Shown: piece by piece, positions 10,621 to 21,545 of the stretch | How the letters are laid out: each line of letters starts with the position of its first letter | Numbering within the stretch: position 1 is the stretch's first letter | Assembly: GCA_905221605.1 (NCBI GenBank) | Contig: CAJNDS010000729.1 | Span: 1 to 64,000 of the forward strand | Direction: 5' to 3' | From: Symbiodinium natans | Taxonomy: Eukaryota > Sar > Dinophyceae > Suessiales > Symbiodiniaceae | DNA length: 64,000 nucleotides | Made by a program: the position numbers and the translations under genes | Notes under the pieces: generated by a model | Told to the model about the DNA's origin: nothing | The model's database searches: none | Seen by the model: the letters and a program-made list of their open reading frames with translations, nothing else

Positions 10621-13530
10621 AGCCGGAAACCCAGGATTTGCCAGACCCGCAAGTAAAAATACGATTTTTTAGTACTGATATCGATGGTTTTGGGCGCCCC
10701 TCCATTTTATCCCCAAAAGGGCCAGGAAAGCCCCAGGAAGCCCACAAGGGCTACCAAAAGGCTTTAAAAGCCACCAAAAGGCTCCAAAAAGCCCCCCAAA
10801 AAGCCGGAAAGCCAGGATTTGCCAGACCCGCAAGTAAAAATGCTATTTTTTAGTACTGAAATCGATGGTTTTGGGCGCCCCTCCATTTTATCCCCAAAAG
10901 GGCCAGGAAAGCCCCAGAAAGCCCCCAACGGCTACCAAAAGGCTTTAAAAGCCACCAAAAGGCTCTAAAAAGCCTCCCAAAAAGCCGGAAACCCAGGATT
11001 TGCCAGACCCGCAAGTAAAAATGCGATTTTTTAGTACTGAAATCGATGGTTTTGGGCGCCCCTCCATTTTATCCCCAAAAGGGCCAGGAAAGCCCCAGGA
11101 AGCCCCCAAGGGCTACCAAAAGGCTTTAAAAGCCACCAAAAAGCTCTAAAAAGCCTCCCAAAAAGCCGGAAACCCAGGATTTGCCAGACCCGCAAGTAAA
11201 AATGCGATTTTTTAGTACTGAAATCGATGGTTTTGGGCGCCCCTCCATTTTATCCACAAAAGAGCCAGGAAAGCCCCAGGAAGCCCCCAAGGGCTACCAA
11301 AAGGCTTTAAAAGCCACCAAAAGGCTCCAAAAAGCCCCCCCAAAAGCCGGAAACCCAGGATTTGCCGGACCCGCAAGTAAAAATGAGATTTTTTAGTACT
11401 GATATCGATGGTTTTGGGCGCCCCTCCATTTTATCCACAAAAGGGCCAAGAAAGCCCCAGGAAGCCCCCAAGGGCTACCAAAAGGCTTTAAAAGCCACCA
11501 AAAAGCTCCAAAAAGCACCCAAAAAGCCGGAAACCAAGGATTTGCCAGACCCGCAAGTAAAAATGCGATTTTTTAGTACTGAAATCGATGGTTTTGGGCA
11601 CCCCTCCATTTTATCCCCAAAAGGGCCAGGAAAGCCCCAGGAAGCCCCCAAGGGCTACCAAAAAAATTTAAAAGCCACCAAAAGGCTCTAAAAAGCCTCC
11701 CAAATAGCCGGAAGCCCAGGATTTGCCCGACCCGCAATTCAAAATGCGATTTTTTAGTACTGAAATCGATGGTTTTGGGCACCCCTCCATTTTCTCCCCA
11801 AAAGGGCCAGGAAAGCCCCAGAAAGCCCCCAAGGGCTACCAAAAGGCTTTAAAAGCCACCAAAAGGCTTCAAAAAGCTTCCCAAATAGCCGGAGCCCAGG
11901 ATTTGCCAGACCCGCAATTAAAGATGCGATTTTTTAGTACTGAAATCAATGGTTTTGGGCGCCCATCCCCAAAAGGGCCAGGAAAGCCCTAGAAAGCCCT
12001 CAAGGGTTACCAAAAGGCTTTAAAAGCCACCAAAAGGCTTAAAAAAGCCTCCTAAAAAGCCGGAAGCCCATGATTTGCCCGACCCGCAAGTAAAAATGCG
12101 ATTTTTTAGTACTGAAATCGATGGTTTTGGGCGCCCCTCCATTTTATCCACAAAAGAGCCAGGAAAGCCCCAGGAAGCCCAAGGGCTACCAAAAGGCTTT
12201 AAAAGCCACCAAAAGGCTTCAAAAAGCTTCCCAAAAAGCCGGAAGCCCAGGATTTGCCAGACCCGCAAGTAAAAATGCGATTCTTTTGTACTGAAATTGA
12301 TTGTTTTGGGCACGCCTCCATTTTACACCCAAAAAGGCCAGGAAAGCCACAGGAAACCTCCAAGGGCTACCAAAAGGCAAAAAAAGCCACCAAAAGGCTT
12401 CAAAAAGCCTCCCAAATAGCCGGAAGCCCAGGATTTGCCAGACCCGCAATTAAAAATGCGATTTTTGAATACTGAAATCGATGGTTTTGGGCGCTCCTCC
12501 ATTTTGCCTCAGAAGGGTCCGGAAAGCCCATTTTACACCCAAAAAGGCCAGGAAAGCCACAGGAACACCCCAAGGGCTACCAAAAGGCGTTAAAAGCCAC
12601 CAAAAAAGGCTTCAAAAAGCCTCCCAAAAAGCCGGAAGCCCAGGATTTGCCAGACCCGTAATTAAAAATGCGATTTTTTAGTACTCAAATCGATGGTTTT
12701 CGGAAGCCCAGGATTTGCCCGACCCGCAATTAAAAATGCTATTTTTTAATATTGAAATCGATGGTGTTGGGCGCCCCTCGGCACCCCTCCATTTTGCCCA
12801 AAAGGGCCAAGAAAGCCCCAGGAAGCCCCCAAGGGCTACCAAAAAAATTTAAAAGCCACCAAAAGGCTCTAAAAAGCCTCCCAAATAGCCGGAAGCCCAG
12901 GATTTGCCCGACCTGCAATTCAAAATGCCATTTTTTAGTACTGAAATCGATGGTTTTGGGCACCCCTCCATTTTCTCCCCAAAAGGGCCAGGAAAGCCCC
13001 AGAAAGCCCCCAAGGGCTACCAAAAGGCTTTAAAAGCCACCAAAAGGCTTCAAAAAGCACCCGAAAAGCCGGAAACCCAGGATTTGCCAGACCCGCAATT
13101 AAAAATGCTATTTTTTAGTACTGAAATCGATGGTTTTGGGCACGCCTCCATTTTACCAAAAGGGTCAGGAAAGCCACAGAACCCCCCAAGGGCTGCCAAA
13201 AGGCTTGAAAAGCCATCAAAAGGCTTCAAAAAGCTTCCCAAAAAAAGCCCGGGATTTGCCAGACCCGCAATTAAAAATGCTATTTTTTGGTACTGATTTC
13301 GATGGTTTTGGGCGCCCTTCATTTTGTCCCCAAAAGGGCCCGGAAAGCCCCCGGAAGCCCCCAAGCAAGGGCTACCAAAAGGCTTTAAAAGCCACAAAAA
13401 GGCTTCAAAAAGCCTCCCAAAAAACCGGAAGCCCAGGATTTGCCAGACCCGTAATTAAAAATGCAATTTTTTAATACTGAAATCGATGGTTTTGGGCGCA
13501 CCTTCATTTTACCCACAAAAAGCGTTTAAG
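10621..13530. repeat. 181-bp satellite, about 16 copies
   Basis: Starts of the motif CCAGGATTTGCCAGACCCGC fall about 181 bp apart over the first five or six copies. Each unit has a T-rich block with AGTACTGAAATCGATGG, a CCCAAAAGGGCCAGGAAAGC block and AAAAGCCACCAAAAGGC motifs. Later copies (from about 11950) carry deletions and small rearrangements. Short frames within units are satellite artefacts. Confidence 0.92.
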
Positions 13531-13781
13531 GGGAATATTCCATCCTCTTATAAAGATGTATATATATTTTAAAGTTTAGGCCCTAAACCCTAAAAGGAAT
13601 AGGTTTGGGTGGTTAGGCCGCCTCATGAACGGCGCGGGGTGGGTATTTGTTAGTCGGCCTGCAATAAGCGGGCCGAAGATCCGCCTTTGCAGCAAGCATG
13701 CCGTCCACCGCAAGAACTGCACTAGTACGGACGTCTCACCCGGACCCAAATTCAACACCCCGTTTGGGAAAAGGCGCGAAA
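13531..13781. other. Unassigned spacer
   Basis: About 250 bases between the satellite and a telomeric array, with a short TATATATATTTTAAAG stretch near 13559 and two CCCTAAA units near 13582. No gene is supported. Confidence 0.6.
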
Positions 13782-13975
13782 ACCCTAAACCCTAAACCCT
13801 AAACCCTAAACCCTAAACCCTAAACCCTAAACCCTAAACCCTAAACCCTAAACCCTAAACCCTAAACCCTAAACCCTAAACCCTAAACCCTAAACCCTAA
13901 ACCCTAAACCCTAAACCCTAAACCCTAAACCCTAAACCCTAAACCCTAAACCCTAAACCCTAAACCCTAAACCCT
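13782..13975 (-). repeat. Interstitial telomeric array, about 28 CCCTAAA units
   Basis: The longest telomeric array in the window, uninterrupted CCCTAAA. It passes directly into the 29-bp palindromic repeat, which itself contains AAACCCT, so the junction may be a repeat-mediated join. Confidence 0.95.
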
Positions 13976-14262
13976 GAAGGGTTTCCCCAAACCCTTCAGG
14001 ACCTGAAAGGTTTCCCCAAACCCTTCAGGGCCTGAAGGGTTTCCCCAAACCCTTCAGGGCCTGACGGGTTTCCCCAAACCCTTCAGAGCCTGACGGGGTT
14101 CCCCAAACCCTTCAGGGCCTGAAGGGTTTCCCCAAACCCTTCAGGGCCTGAAGTGTTTCCCCAAACCCTTCCGGGCCTGAAGGGTTTTCCCAAACCCTTC
14201 AGGGCCTGAAGGGTTTCCCCAAACCTTTCAGGGCCTGAAGGGTTCTCCCAAACCCTTCAGGG
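13975..14262. repeat. 29-bp palindromic repeat array, orientation 2
   Basis: About ten units with the core GAAGGGTTT-CCCC-AAACCCTTC. This is the reverse complement of the core at 4548-4906. The following 165 bases (14263-14427) are unassigned. Confidence 0.9.
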
Positions 14263-14427
14263 CCCCTCTGGCGAGCGAGGGTCTAAGGGAGGGACTGGGA
14301 ACGTAGCTGCCTAGAGAAGAAGGGGATTAGATTATTTTCCGAATGGTGTGGGACCCAATGGGCGGGTGGGTATTCCTCTTTGGCCTTGAAAGCTGCTCAA
14401 CTAGTGAATGCTCGAACTTGAGATGCT

Positions 14428-14535
14428 GAACCCTAAACCCTAAACCCTAAACCCTAAACCCTAAACCCTAAACCCTAAACCCTAAACCCTAAACCCTAAA
14501 CCCTAAACCCTAAACCCAAAACCCTAAACCCTAAA
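14428..14535 (-). repeat. Interstitial telomeric array, about 15 CCCTAAA units
   Basis: CCCTAAA repeats with one CCCAAAA variant near 14514-14521. Confidence 0.95.
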
Positions 14536-14582
14536 TTGCGCTATAAAACATATCTTACGACAAGAACAACGGGAGTGGGGGA

Positions 14583-14998
14583 GTGGGGAGGGTTTTGGGC
14601 CTTAGGGTTTTGGGCCTTAGGGTTTTGGGCCTAGGGTTTGGGGCCTAGGGTTTTGGGCCGAGGGTTTTTGGGCCTAGGGTTTTGGGCTTAGGGTTTTGGG
14701 CCTAGGGTGTTGGGCCTAGGGTTTTGGGCCTAGAGTTTTGGGCCTAGGGTTTTGGGCCTAGGGTTTTAGGCCTAGGGTTTTGGGTCTAGGGTTTTGGGCC
14801 TAGGGTTTTGGGTCTAGGGTTTTGGGCCTAGGGTTTTGCGCCTAGGGTTTTTGGGCCTAGGGTTTTGGGCCTAGGGTTTTGGGCCTAGGGTTTTGGGCCT
14901 AAGGGTTTTGGGCCTAAGGGGTTTGGGCCTAAGGGTTTTGGGCCTAGGGTGTTAGGCTCAGGGTTCAGGGTTTAGGGTTTAGGGGTTTAGGGGTTTGC
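14583..14998 (+). repeat. TTTTGGGCCTAGGG array (telomere-like variant)
   Basis: About 25 units of 14-15 bp (GGGTTTTGGGCCTA), ending in true TTTAGGG units near 14965-14990. The TAGGGTTTTGGG content suggests derivation from the telomere repeat, with G runs on + and so opposite to the adjacent telomeric arrays. Confidence 0.9.
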
Positions 14999-15360
14999 TC
15001 CTCAATCCGAAGGGTTTAGGGAAACCAGTCAAGCTCTAAAAGGGGTTAGAGAAACACCTAAGGCTCTGAAAGGTTTATGAAAATCCTTCGCCGTTCAGGC
15101 TCTGAAGAGTTTAGTGAAGCCCTTCAGGCTCCGAAGAGTTTAGAAATACTCTTCAGGCTCTGAAGGGTTTGAAGAAACCTTTCAGGCTCCGAAGGGTTTA
15201 AATGAAGCCTTCAAGCTCTGAAAGGCTTGGGGAACCCTTGAGGCTCTTGGAGAGTTTCGAGAAACCCTTCACCGTTCAGGCTCTGAAGAGTTTAGGAAAA
15301 CCCTTCAGACTCCGAAGGGTTTGGGGAAACCCTTTAGGCTCTGAAGGATTAGGACAAGAC
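14999..15360. repeat. Degenerate GAAGGGTTTAG/CCCTTCAGG repeats, left end of duplication copy A
   Basis: Diverged relatives of the 29-bp palindromic repeat (GGCTCTGAAGAGTTTAG and similar). The same order of variants recurs at 25169-25420, marking the left end of the segmental duplication. Confidence 0.8.
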
Positions 15361-15480
15361 CGAGTTTTTTTTCGCTCGTGAAAATTAATATTATCACTAA
15401 TGCTAGCACCACTGTTACTGACAAGGCCCCGTTGGAAAACAGACTGTTAGTACTAGCGCTAGCACCACTACTACTAACAA

Positions 15481-15660
15481 GGCCCCGTTGGTGCAGTGGC
15501 GATAGCTTTAAGCCGGACTGCCCTGCACCAACGTGCGGCGGTTCGAACCCCGGTACGCCGGTACGAACTGCCGCTGGCTCCGACTGATCACCGGAGCTGG
15601 GCCGCGCGGGTGCCTCAGCTTTATTCTCTCGCATCACTGTTTCGGTTGTCTGTCTTTCAT
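15481..15660 (+). mobile_element. tRNA-derived SINE-like element a
   Basis: Starts GGCCCCGTTGGTGCAGTGG, which fits a pol III A box, and has GCGGTTCGAACCCC at about 15538-15551, which fits a B box. After the B box comes a body with GGCTCCGACTGATCACCGGA, which can fold on itself and is shared with the elements at 16315 and 27829. The tRNA-like head plus common body suggests one SINE family. DinoSINEs with such boxes have been described in dinoflagellates; identity with them is untested. Confidence 0.65.
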
Positions 15661-15719
15661 TCCTCGTTGCAAAGTCAATTTTGACGCTCGGTGACAACAT
15701 GTACGCCGTGGATCTGCAG

Positions 15720-16260
15720 AACAAAACCACATTTTATCAACAGATGGCAAAATTCAAGCTCACAGGAGACCTCCGACAAAGCCACATTTTGTCAACGGAT
15801 AGCAAAATTCAGGCTCCCAGGAGATCCCCTACAAAGCCATATTTTGTCGACAAATGACAAAATTCAAGCTCACAGGAAACCTCCGACAAAGCCACATTTC
15901 GTCAACAGATGGCAAAATTCAGGCTCCTAGAAGATCCCCTACAAAGCCATATTTTGTCGAAAAATTGCAAAATTCAAGCTCAAAGGAGACTTCCGACAAA
16001 GCCACATTTTGTCAACCGATGGCAAAATTCAGGCTCCCAGGAGATCCCCTACAAAGCCATATTTTGTCAACAGATAGCAAAATTCAGGCTCCCAGGAGAT
16101 CTCCGACAAAGCCACATTTTGTCAACAGATGGCAAAATTCAGGCTGCCGGGAGACCTCCAAAAAAGCCACATGTTGTCAAAGATAGCAAAATTCAAGCTC
16201 ACAGGAGACCTCCGACAAAGCCACATTTTGTCAACAAAGCAACCTCATACAAACTGAGTC
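15720..16260. repeat. 55-56-bp tandem repeats with TTTTGTC...GCAAAA hairpins, copy A
   Basis: About ten units of roughly 55-56 bp. Each contains CACATTTTGTCAACAGATGG followed by CAAAATTCAGGCTC and a GGAGAYC segment. The TTTTGTC and GACAAAA or GGCAAAA arms form a short imperfect hairpin in each unit. The same array lies at 26770-27780. Frames through it are repeat peptides. Confidence 0.85.
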
Positions 16261-16314
16261 TTTTCGCCAAACGACAAAGTCCACGGAAGCCAACACGCAA
16301 GAAGAATAGAAACA

Positions 16315-16460
16315 GAGCCCCGCTGGCGCAGTGGTTAAACCGTCACCCTCGGACCCTGCGCCAGCGCAGCGGCGGTTGGACACCAACCGCCGCTGGCTCC
16401 GGCTAATCACCGGAGCTGGGCTGCCCGGGCCTCAGTCTTACCATTTCTTATGCCCGCGTT
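16315..16460 (+). mobile_element. tRNA-derived SINE-like element b, copy A
   Basis: GCCCCGCTGGCGCAGTGGTT resembles an A box. The B-box position is degenerate (GCGGTTGGACACC), but the body after it (GGCTCCGGCTAATCACCGGA) is shared with the element at 15481. A near-identical copy is at 27829-27975. Confidence 0.6.
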
Positions 16461-16581
16461 CTGTAACGCAGCAGGCGCTCCAATCAGCAATTTTGTCATC
16501 GACTGGCAAAATGCAAAGGCGAACTTAGTCACTCGAGGACAAGATCCAGATTGAAAACCTCCACAAACCAAATCGTTTGCC

Positions 16582-16652
16582 GGCTGAGATGGCGCAGCGG
16601 TCAAGAAATGGACTCGAACATAAAACTCAACGGCTTCCAGGTTCGAATCGAC
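16582..16652 (+). mobile_element. tRNA-like unit c, copy A
   Basis: GGCTGAGATGGCGCAGCGGT contains a good A box (TGGCGCAGCGG) and CCAGGTTCGAATCG a good B box, spaced as in a tRNA with a variable arm. The 3' acceptor side does not pair well with the 5' end, so I treat it as a tRNA-derived repeat and not a working tRNA gene. The copy at 28094-28165 has one change in the B box (GGCTCGAATC). Confidence 0.5.
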
Positions 16653-17289
16653 AAAGGCCTCGAAAACAAGCTTGACCGAAGAGCTAAATGCACTGCGCCG
16701 GAGCCGGTAGGTTTTACTAGCCAAGCCTGCGCTCGACCACACCCGGCGACACAGTCCACTACATGAACCTTCAAACCCACCAGACCTCTAACGCAGCAGG
16801 CGCTCCAATCAGCAACTTTGTCGTCGACTGGCAAAATGCAAAGACGAGCTTTATCCCCCATAGGGCCTTCCCCAGCCCTGTAACGCAGAAGGCGCTCCAA
16901 TCAGCAATGTTGCCCCCGACGGGCAAAACAGAAGCATGAACTTTGTCACTCGATGACAAAATCCAGCTCAAAATCCAGGCTGTAATCCTCGAGACGTCCA
17001 GCCCTGTAACGCAGAAGGCGCTCCAATCAGCAACTTTGTCGTCGACTGGCAAAATGCAAAGGCGAACTTTGTCACCCGATGACAAAATCCAGCCCTAAAA
17101 CCTCCAGAAACTCCCCAATCGAAGCACATTTTGCCAGACATAGACAAAATCAAGCCCACCCACATACCTGCAGGCATGCTCGTCGGAGCGTGCCCGGCAA
17201 GCTAAACGCAGATTGGCTCCAAAAAACATCTCGGGTCAATTGGACCATCAACTCGGCGGCTGGCAACCGCTATGAAGCCTTGAGACCCA

Positions 17290-17990
17290 TCAGAAAATAG
17301 TATGCATCTGCTTCTGTATTTTCTTGACTTCTCAAATTTGAGCTATGTCTTTCTATTGATGCCTCCAACTTTACTTGCATTCATAGCTGTTGGCTCAGAA
17401 CTTGCCTGGTAAGATCCTTCCCTCGCTCACGATGAGCCCCAAGGCCATTCAACTCATTCTAATAAAACATTGCTTCCAGAATCGTTCATCATGAATCTAC
17501 ATTGCCTTGAAGGTCAGCAAAAACCAGCGAAAGCAGCTGGCCAAGGATCCCAATCGGGCAGCCAACAGCTGCGTAGAGGCCTTCTCATTCAAGCCCGGAT
17601 CTCAAGTATATTCCCTGCATTTCTGAGCTTTTCGCTCTTGCCTTGAACTTCTGAGGGCGCGCGGCCTCGATGCCACTGTCTATGAGTGGCTGCGGGGTCA
17701 CCTCAATTTTTCGGTCTCTGAGGACCCCATCCTCGTCGTGAGACCCGGCAAGCCATTGGGTACATCCCTTATGGTCCGGGTCCACGGCGAGGGGGGGGGA
17801 GAGAGGCGGGCAGTCGTCGGATACCATTCCGATGATTGTAAGTCCTGCCTCTCGACTTCAGGACCCTTACAGAATTTTTTGACAAGGCTTCGGCCGAACC
17901 CGGCCTGGAAGCAAGTCTACCTCTGGGAGATCGAATTGCGAAAGTGAAAAACATTGGCACTTCTGGCCTGAAGCTCACACTCCCCTAACG
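17290..17990 (+). pseudogene. Multi-exon gene fragment inside copy A
   Basis: Lies in the piece missing from copy B. Two adjacent coding-like stretches can be read. One at about 17513-17607 follows a TTGAAG|GTCAGC acceptor-like site and encodes a basic peptide ending FSFKPGSQ. The next, from about 17655 after CTGAG|GGC to the stop at 17945-17947, encodes a segment containing DATVYEWLRGHLNFSVSEDP and ending WEIELRK. The AG|G sites resemble those in the gene at 54-64 kb. I do not recognise the protein. No start exon is visible, so it is probably a captured or truncated fragment. Confidence 0.4.
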
Positions 17991-18470
17991 TGACCCAAGG
18001 CTCAAAAGATTACCAAAAGATTGCAAAATGCAGGCATCCAAAAGGCCGCCAAGAAACGCGCGCCACTACACTACGGACTCCGTGTCTTGTTAGGGGTGGT
18101 TTGCTCGCTTGCGCCACACTTTTGCAACCACCAGGACTGTCACGCAAAAGACGCTCCAATCAACAACTTCGCCACCGAGTGTAAAGCCTCAAGCCAGCCA
18201 GCCCTGTAACGCAGAAGGCGCTCCAATCAGCAATGTTGCCACCGACGGGCAAAATAGAGGCATGAACTTTGTCACTCGATGACAAAATCCAGCTTGAAAT
18301 CCAAGCTGTGATCCTCAAGCCGTCCAGCCCTGTAACGCAGAAGGCGCTCCAATCGACTATTTTGTCGCCGGTTGACAAAATGCAAAGGTGAGCTTTGTCA
18401 TTCGGCGACAAAATCCAGCTTGAAAACCTCCAAGAACTCTCACATCGCCCCAACAAGACACCAACCAAAC

Positions 18471-18550
18471 GAGCCCGGTGGGAATCGAACCCACTCCTCT
18501 CCCCGGGCCTCGAACCCGACCAGGAGCGCGCGCCGCTACACTACGGACTC
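18471..18550 (-). mobile_element. tRNA-like unit d, copy A
   Basis: Read on the minus strand, GAGTCCG at the 5' end pairs with CGGGCTC at the 3' end (7 bp, one G-T). A T arm GTGGG-TTCGATT-CCCAC is perfect, and TAGTGTAGCGG fits an A box. The 80-base unit has an unusual anticodon region (arm CCTGG/CGAGG with a mismatch, C where U33 is expected) and a second B-box-like GGGTTCGAGGCCC inside. It may be a degenerate tRNA or SINE head. The copy at 28656-28735 is the same here. A partial copy occurs near 18055-18100. Confidence 0.5.
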
Positions 18551-19790
18551 CGTGTCTTGCTAGGTGATTTACTCGTTGGCGCCGCATGTTTGCAACGACC
18601 AGCACTGTCACACGACATGCGCTCCAATCAACAACTTCGCCACCGAGTGTAAAGCCTCAAGCCAACCAGCCCTGTAACGCAGAAGGCGCTCCAATCAGCA
18701 ATGTTGCCCCCGACGGGCAAAACAGAAGCATGAACTTTGTCACTCGATGACAAAATCCAGCTCAAAATCCAGGCTGTAATCCTCGAGACGTCCAGCCCTG
18801 TAACGCAGAAGGCGCTCCAATCAGCAACTTTGTCGTCGACTGGCAAAATGCAAAGGCGAACTTTGTCATTCGACGACAAAATCCAGCTTGAAAACCTCCA
18901 AGAACTCTCACATCGAGGCACATTTTGTCAAAAAGCGACAAAATCACAGGCAAACTTTGCCAGGCAGAGGCAAAATCCTGCCTCACGGACCTGCCCCGCA
19001 ACACTCTGCACAATGCTCAGTTGGAACGCCTTCCCAAGCATAAGGCTGAAAGCTTAGGTGTCATCTCTACCTGCTTGCATAGGATCTCCTACTGGCGACC
19101 TTTGCTTTGCCCCGGCCGCTTTCTGCAACAACACATGGTGTTACGCAGAAGGCGACACACAGTAAGTAAAGTGTCTGTTGGTGTGTCAGCGCCGTACGGG
19201 AGCGGGCGTCTTCCTTAGCCCGTGAATCGGAACGCGTGAACTCTCACGTTACTACGAGGGCATTGACATCGCAATCCTATCTGCTTTGTCTGGGAGGGCA
19301 GGTGGCACGGACTGCGGGCCGGCGTCCATCGTGTTTAGAGATCAGCCTCAAAAAGGTTCCTATTTCAGGCTCACTCCCCACGAACCTGAAAGAGCCTGAT
19401 TTCAGAGCTCCGGATTAAAAAGGTCCAGATTTCAGACCCCAGATGAGCCTGCATTTCCAGAGCTCCGAAAACGGGTTCACATTTCAGGCCATCGACTCGA
19501 CATCGAAAAATGAGCCTCACCTTCAGGCCTCTAGTAAACGCGTCTTGTGAGAACTGCGCTCACGCACAGATCTCACTTCACTCATCAGGCCGCGCCTCGC
19601 GCGACACGGCAATTATTTCTCAGCATGCGCTGCATTACTGATGGGATCACACACAGGTCTGTTTGTCTTGCATTGCTGCTTCGAGTTCAGCATCCTCTTG
19701 CCCTGAGCCTTCCTGAACTAAGGTATGCCGACAGCTCGAGTCAGCGACCTGACCGCAGCAAAGGATGCAAGTGAGTATCATATGACCTCA

Positions 19791-20290
19791 CACACGGCTG
19801 TCACAGGCACGTGGTTCTTTTTGTTCGTGTCAATGTCGCGTTGCTGCTTCTAACTGAAGATTGCCATGCCTCATCCAAGCCCTTCCGAACTAAGGCATTC
19901 CAACATTTCGATTCGGTGGCCCTGCCACAGCAAATTTTGCAGGGCAGCATCGCACGACTTCACGCATGTGCATTTTGTTCTTCTTCGTGTAACAGTGCTG
20001 TAATCTCACATCCAAGACACTACTTAGGCTACCGTCGTTCAAGAACAGCATCAACCGAGGCATGCACCTACGAACGAGATCGAGAACCAGGACACTTCAC
20101 CGAATGAGTGAACATCAGTTACAGTTCGCCTGGATAACGATAACGGCACAGACAAAAGAAGAGCTGTCACACTATTCTCCTCAGACAAGCACTGTGTTGC
20201 GTGCATGTCCAGCACACGAACACAACACTGGCAACGATCCGAGAGCTATTTAAACTTCAAGCTTCCCTCATTCTTTGCCGCCTTTTTTTT
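19791..20290. other. Unassigned region right of copy A
   Basis: No repeat or convincing coding segment is seen. It marks the change from repeats to gene-bearing sequence. Confidence 0.5.
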
Positions 20291-20294
20291 CAAC

Positions 20295-20593
20295 ATGCCT
20301 TGGATTGCGTGGTTGGACACTTGGGAGGCAGTATGAGCCGATGGTTGCATGCAAACAACCCATAACATATTGTTTCGACTGTGCAGGTGAGCTTCATAAC
20401 AGGGGAGGACTTGATGTGGGCACTAGAAGATTGGTTGGATCCGGAGGCCGGATCCAAAACAACCAAATCCAACAAATCACTATCCCGCACGTCCCATGCA
20501 TCAGGAATACAACTTCGAGATCCACCGAACAGAGGCAGATCATGCCTGCAAAAGCCGAAGTTTCAAAACACGGAGCACTGGAGCACTGACTGA
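20295..20593 (+). CDS. Possible small spliced gene (low confidence)
   Basis: ATG at 20295 starts MPWIAWLDTWEAV and then stops. A pyrimidine-rich tract ending TGTGCAG|GTGAGC at about 20386 could be an acceptor leading into a frame with FITGEDLMWALEDWLDPEAG that runs to a stop at 20591-20593. The donor is not identified, and acidic coding-like sequence in another frame follows at about 20690-20800 (PRPEEDPPEVPEADEEPENE). No family is recognised. Confidence 0.25.
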
Positions 20594-20799
20594 GAATCAG
20601 GATCCACCCACATTCCCGTGGGATACCTGGCAGCCCGAGTGCCGGTCTCAGAAAACCGAACATGCAAACAGCCTGCAACCGCTTGCCGACTCGCGTCGCC
20701 AAGACCAGAAGAAGACCCTCCTGAAGTTCCTGAAGCAGACGAGGAGCCGGAAAACGAACCGCTGCCAGGCAGTGGAACTATACAGAAACAAAAGAACAA

Positions 20800-21545
20800 C
20801 AAAGAACTACAACAAAGCATACCAACAAAAAGGAAGTTCGCACGACATACCTTGCACAGGCGAGGGGGAAATAGACACCAGGTCATCGACTGCGGACATC
20901 TCAGTGCTGTGTGTGACGAGTCGATCCATAAGTGAAACAAACACTGTCAACAAGCGCTGACATGCCACTCGTCCAACCAAGTTTGCGCTCGACGGCATGC
21001 GCTACGACCTGTACGTGCTGTGAGTCCGTACATCATGAATGCAAGAGAAAAACTAGCACCCACAAGCCTTCCGCACATGCACCCAGAACGTCGATCACTG
21101 AGCAATAATCACGATAGACCTGTGCACACATGCATCACCGGGGATATCCTTTGGCTCAACAACCCGTTGACAACCATACGCATTACGCTCGCAAGAGTAC
21201 AGCAACACGTCACGTGCAGCACAAAGCTTACACTTGAATACACAGTGGGTAGGCTAAAGTCACCAGAATGGATCCCACAGCAGCCATGGAACGCTTCCTT
21301 GACGAAGGGAGGCACGGACAATCAAGTTGCTCCAAAAATGTGGATATCCCGAAAGCCAACCCCCCCACTTCAATAACTGTAGGCTGCGAGAGTGGCAACG
21401 TCGGAAGCCCAGATGCCGGTAAACCACGTACTTGCCACACAGAAGCTCTGAGTGCTGCAGGTGCCGGACCCATCACGAAATGCAAGCCTCTAAGCTCATG
21501 ACACTTTATTGACCCACACACGATGAGAGCAACATAGAACAACGA
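20800..21545. other. Unassigned region
   Basis: Several short open frames but no convincing start or motif. A + strand frame from 21268 (77 codons, ATG start) is possible but unsupported. Confidence 0.4.

Larger units (their letters stand above)
14996..19790. repeat. Segmental duplication, copy A
   Basis: Direct repeat of 25169-30130. The parts 16090-16880 and 18200-19635 are almost identical to about 27600-28400 and 28400-29820. The left part (14996-15260) and the right part (about 19660-19740) are more diverged. Copy A alone has about 1.3 kb at roughly 16895-18200. From 16450 to 19000 the block is made largely of CTGTAACGCAGAAGGCGCTC units followed by TTTGTC/GACAAA hairpins. Confidence 0.88.

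Noticed and set aside
7497-14535. CRISPR array
   Set aside because: The repeats are contiguous satellites without unique spacers of constant length, and the rest of the window is eukaryotic.
20563-20940. Minus-strand Cys/Phe-rich frame of 125 codons
   Set aside because: No motif, runs opposite to surrounding genes and overlaps more coding-like + strand sequence.
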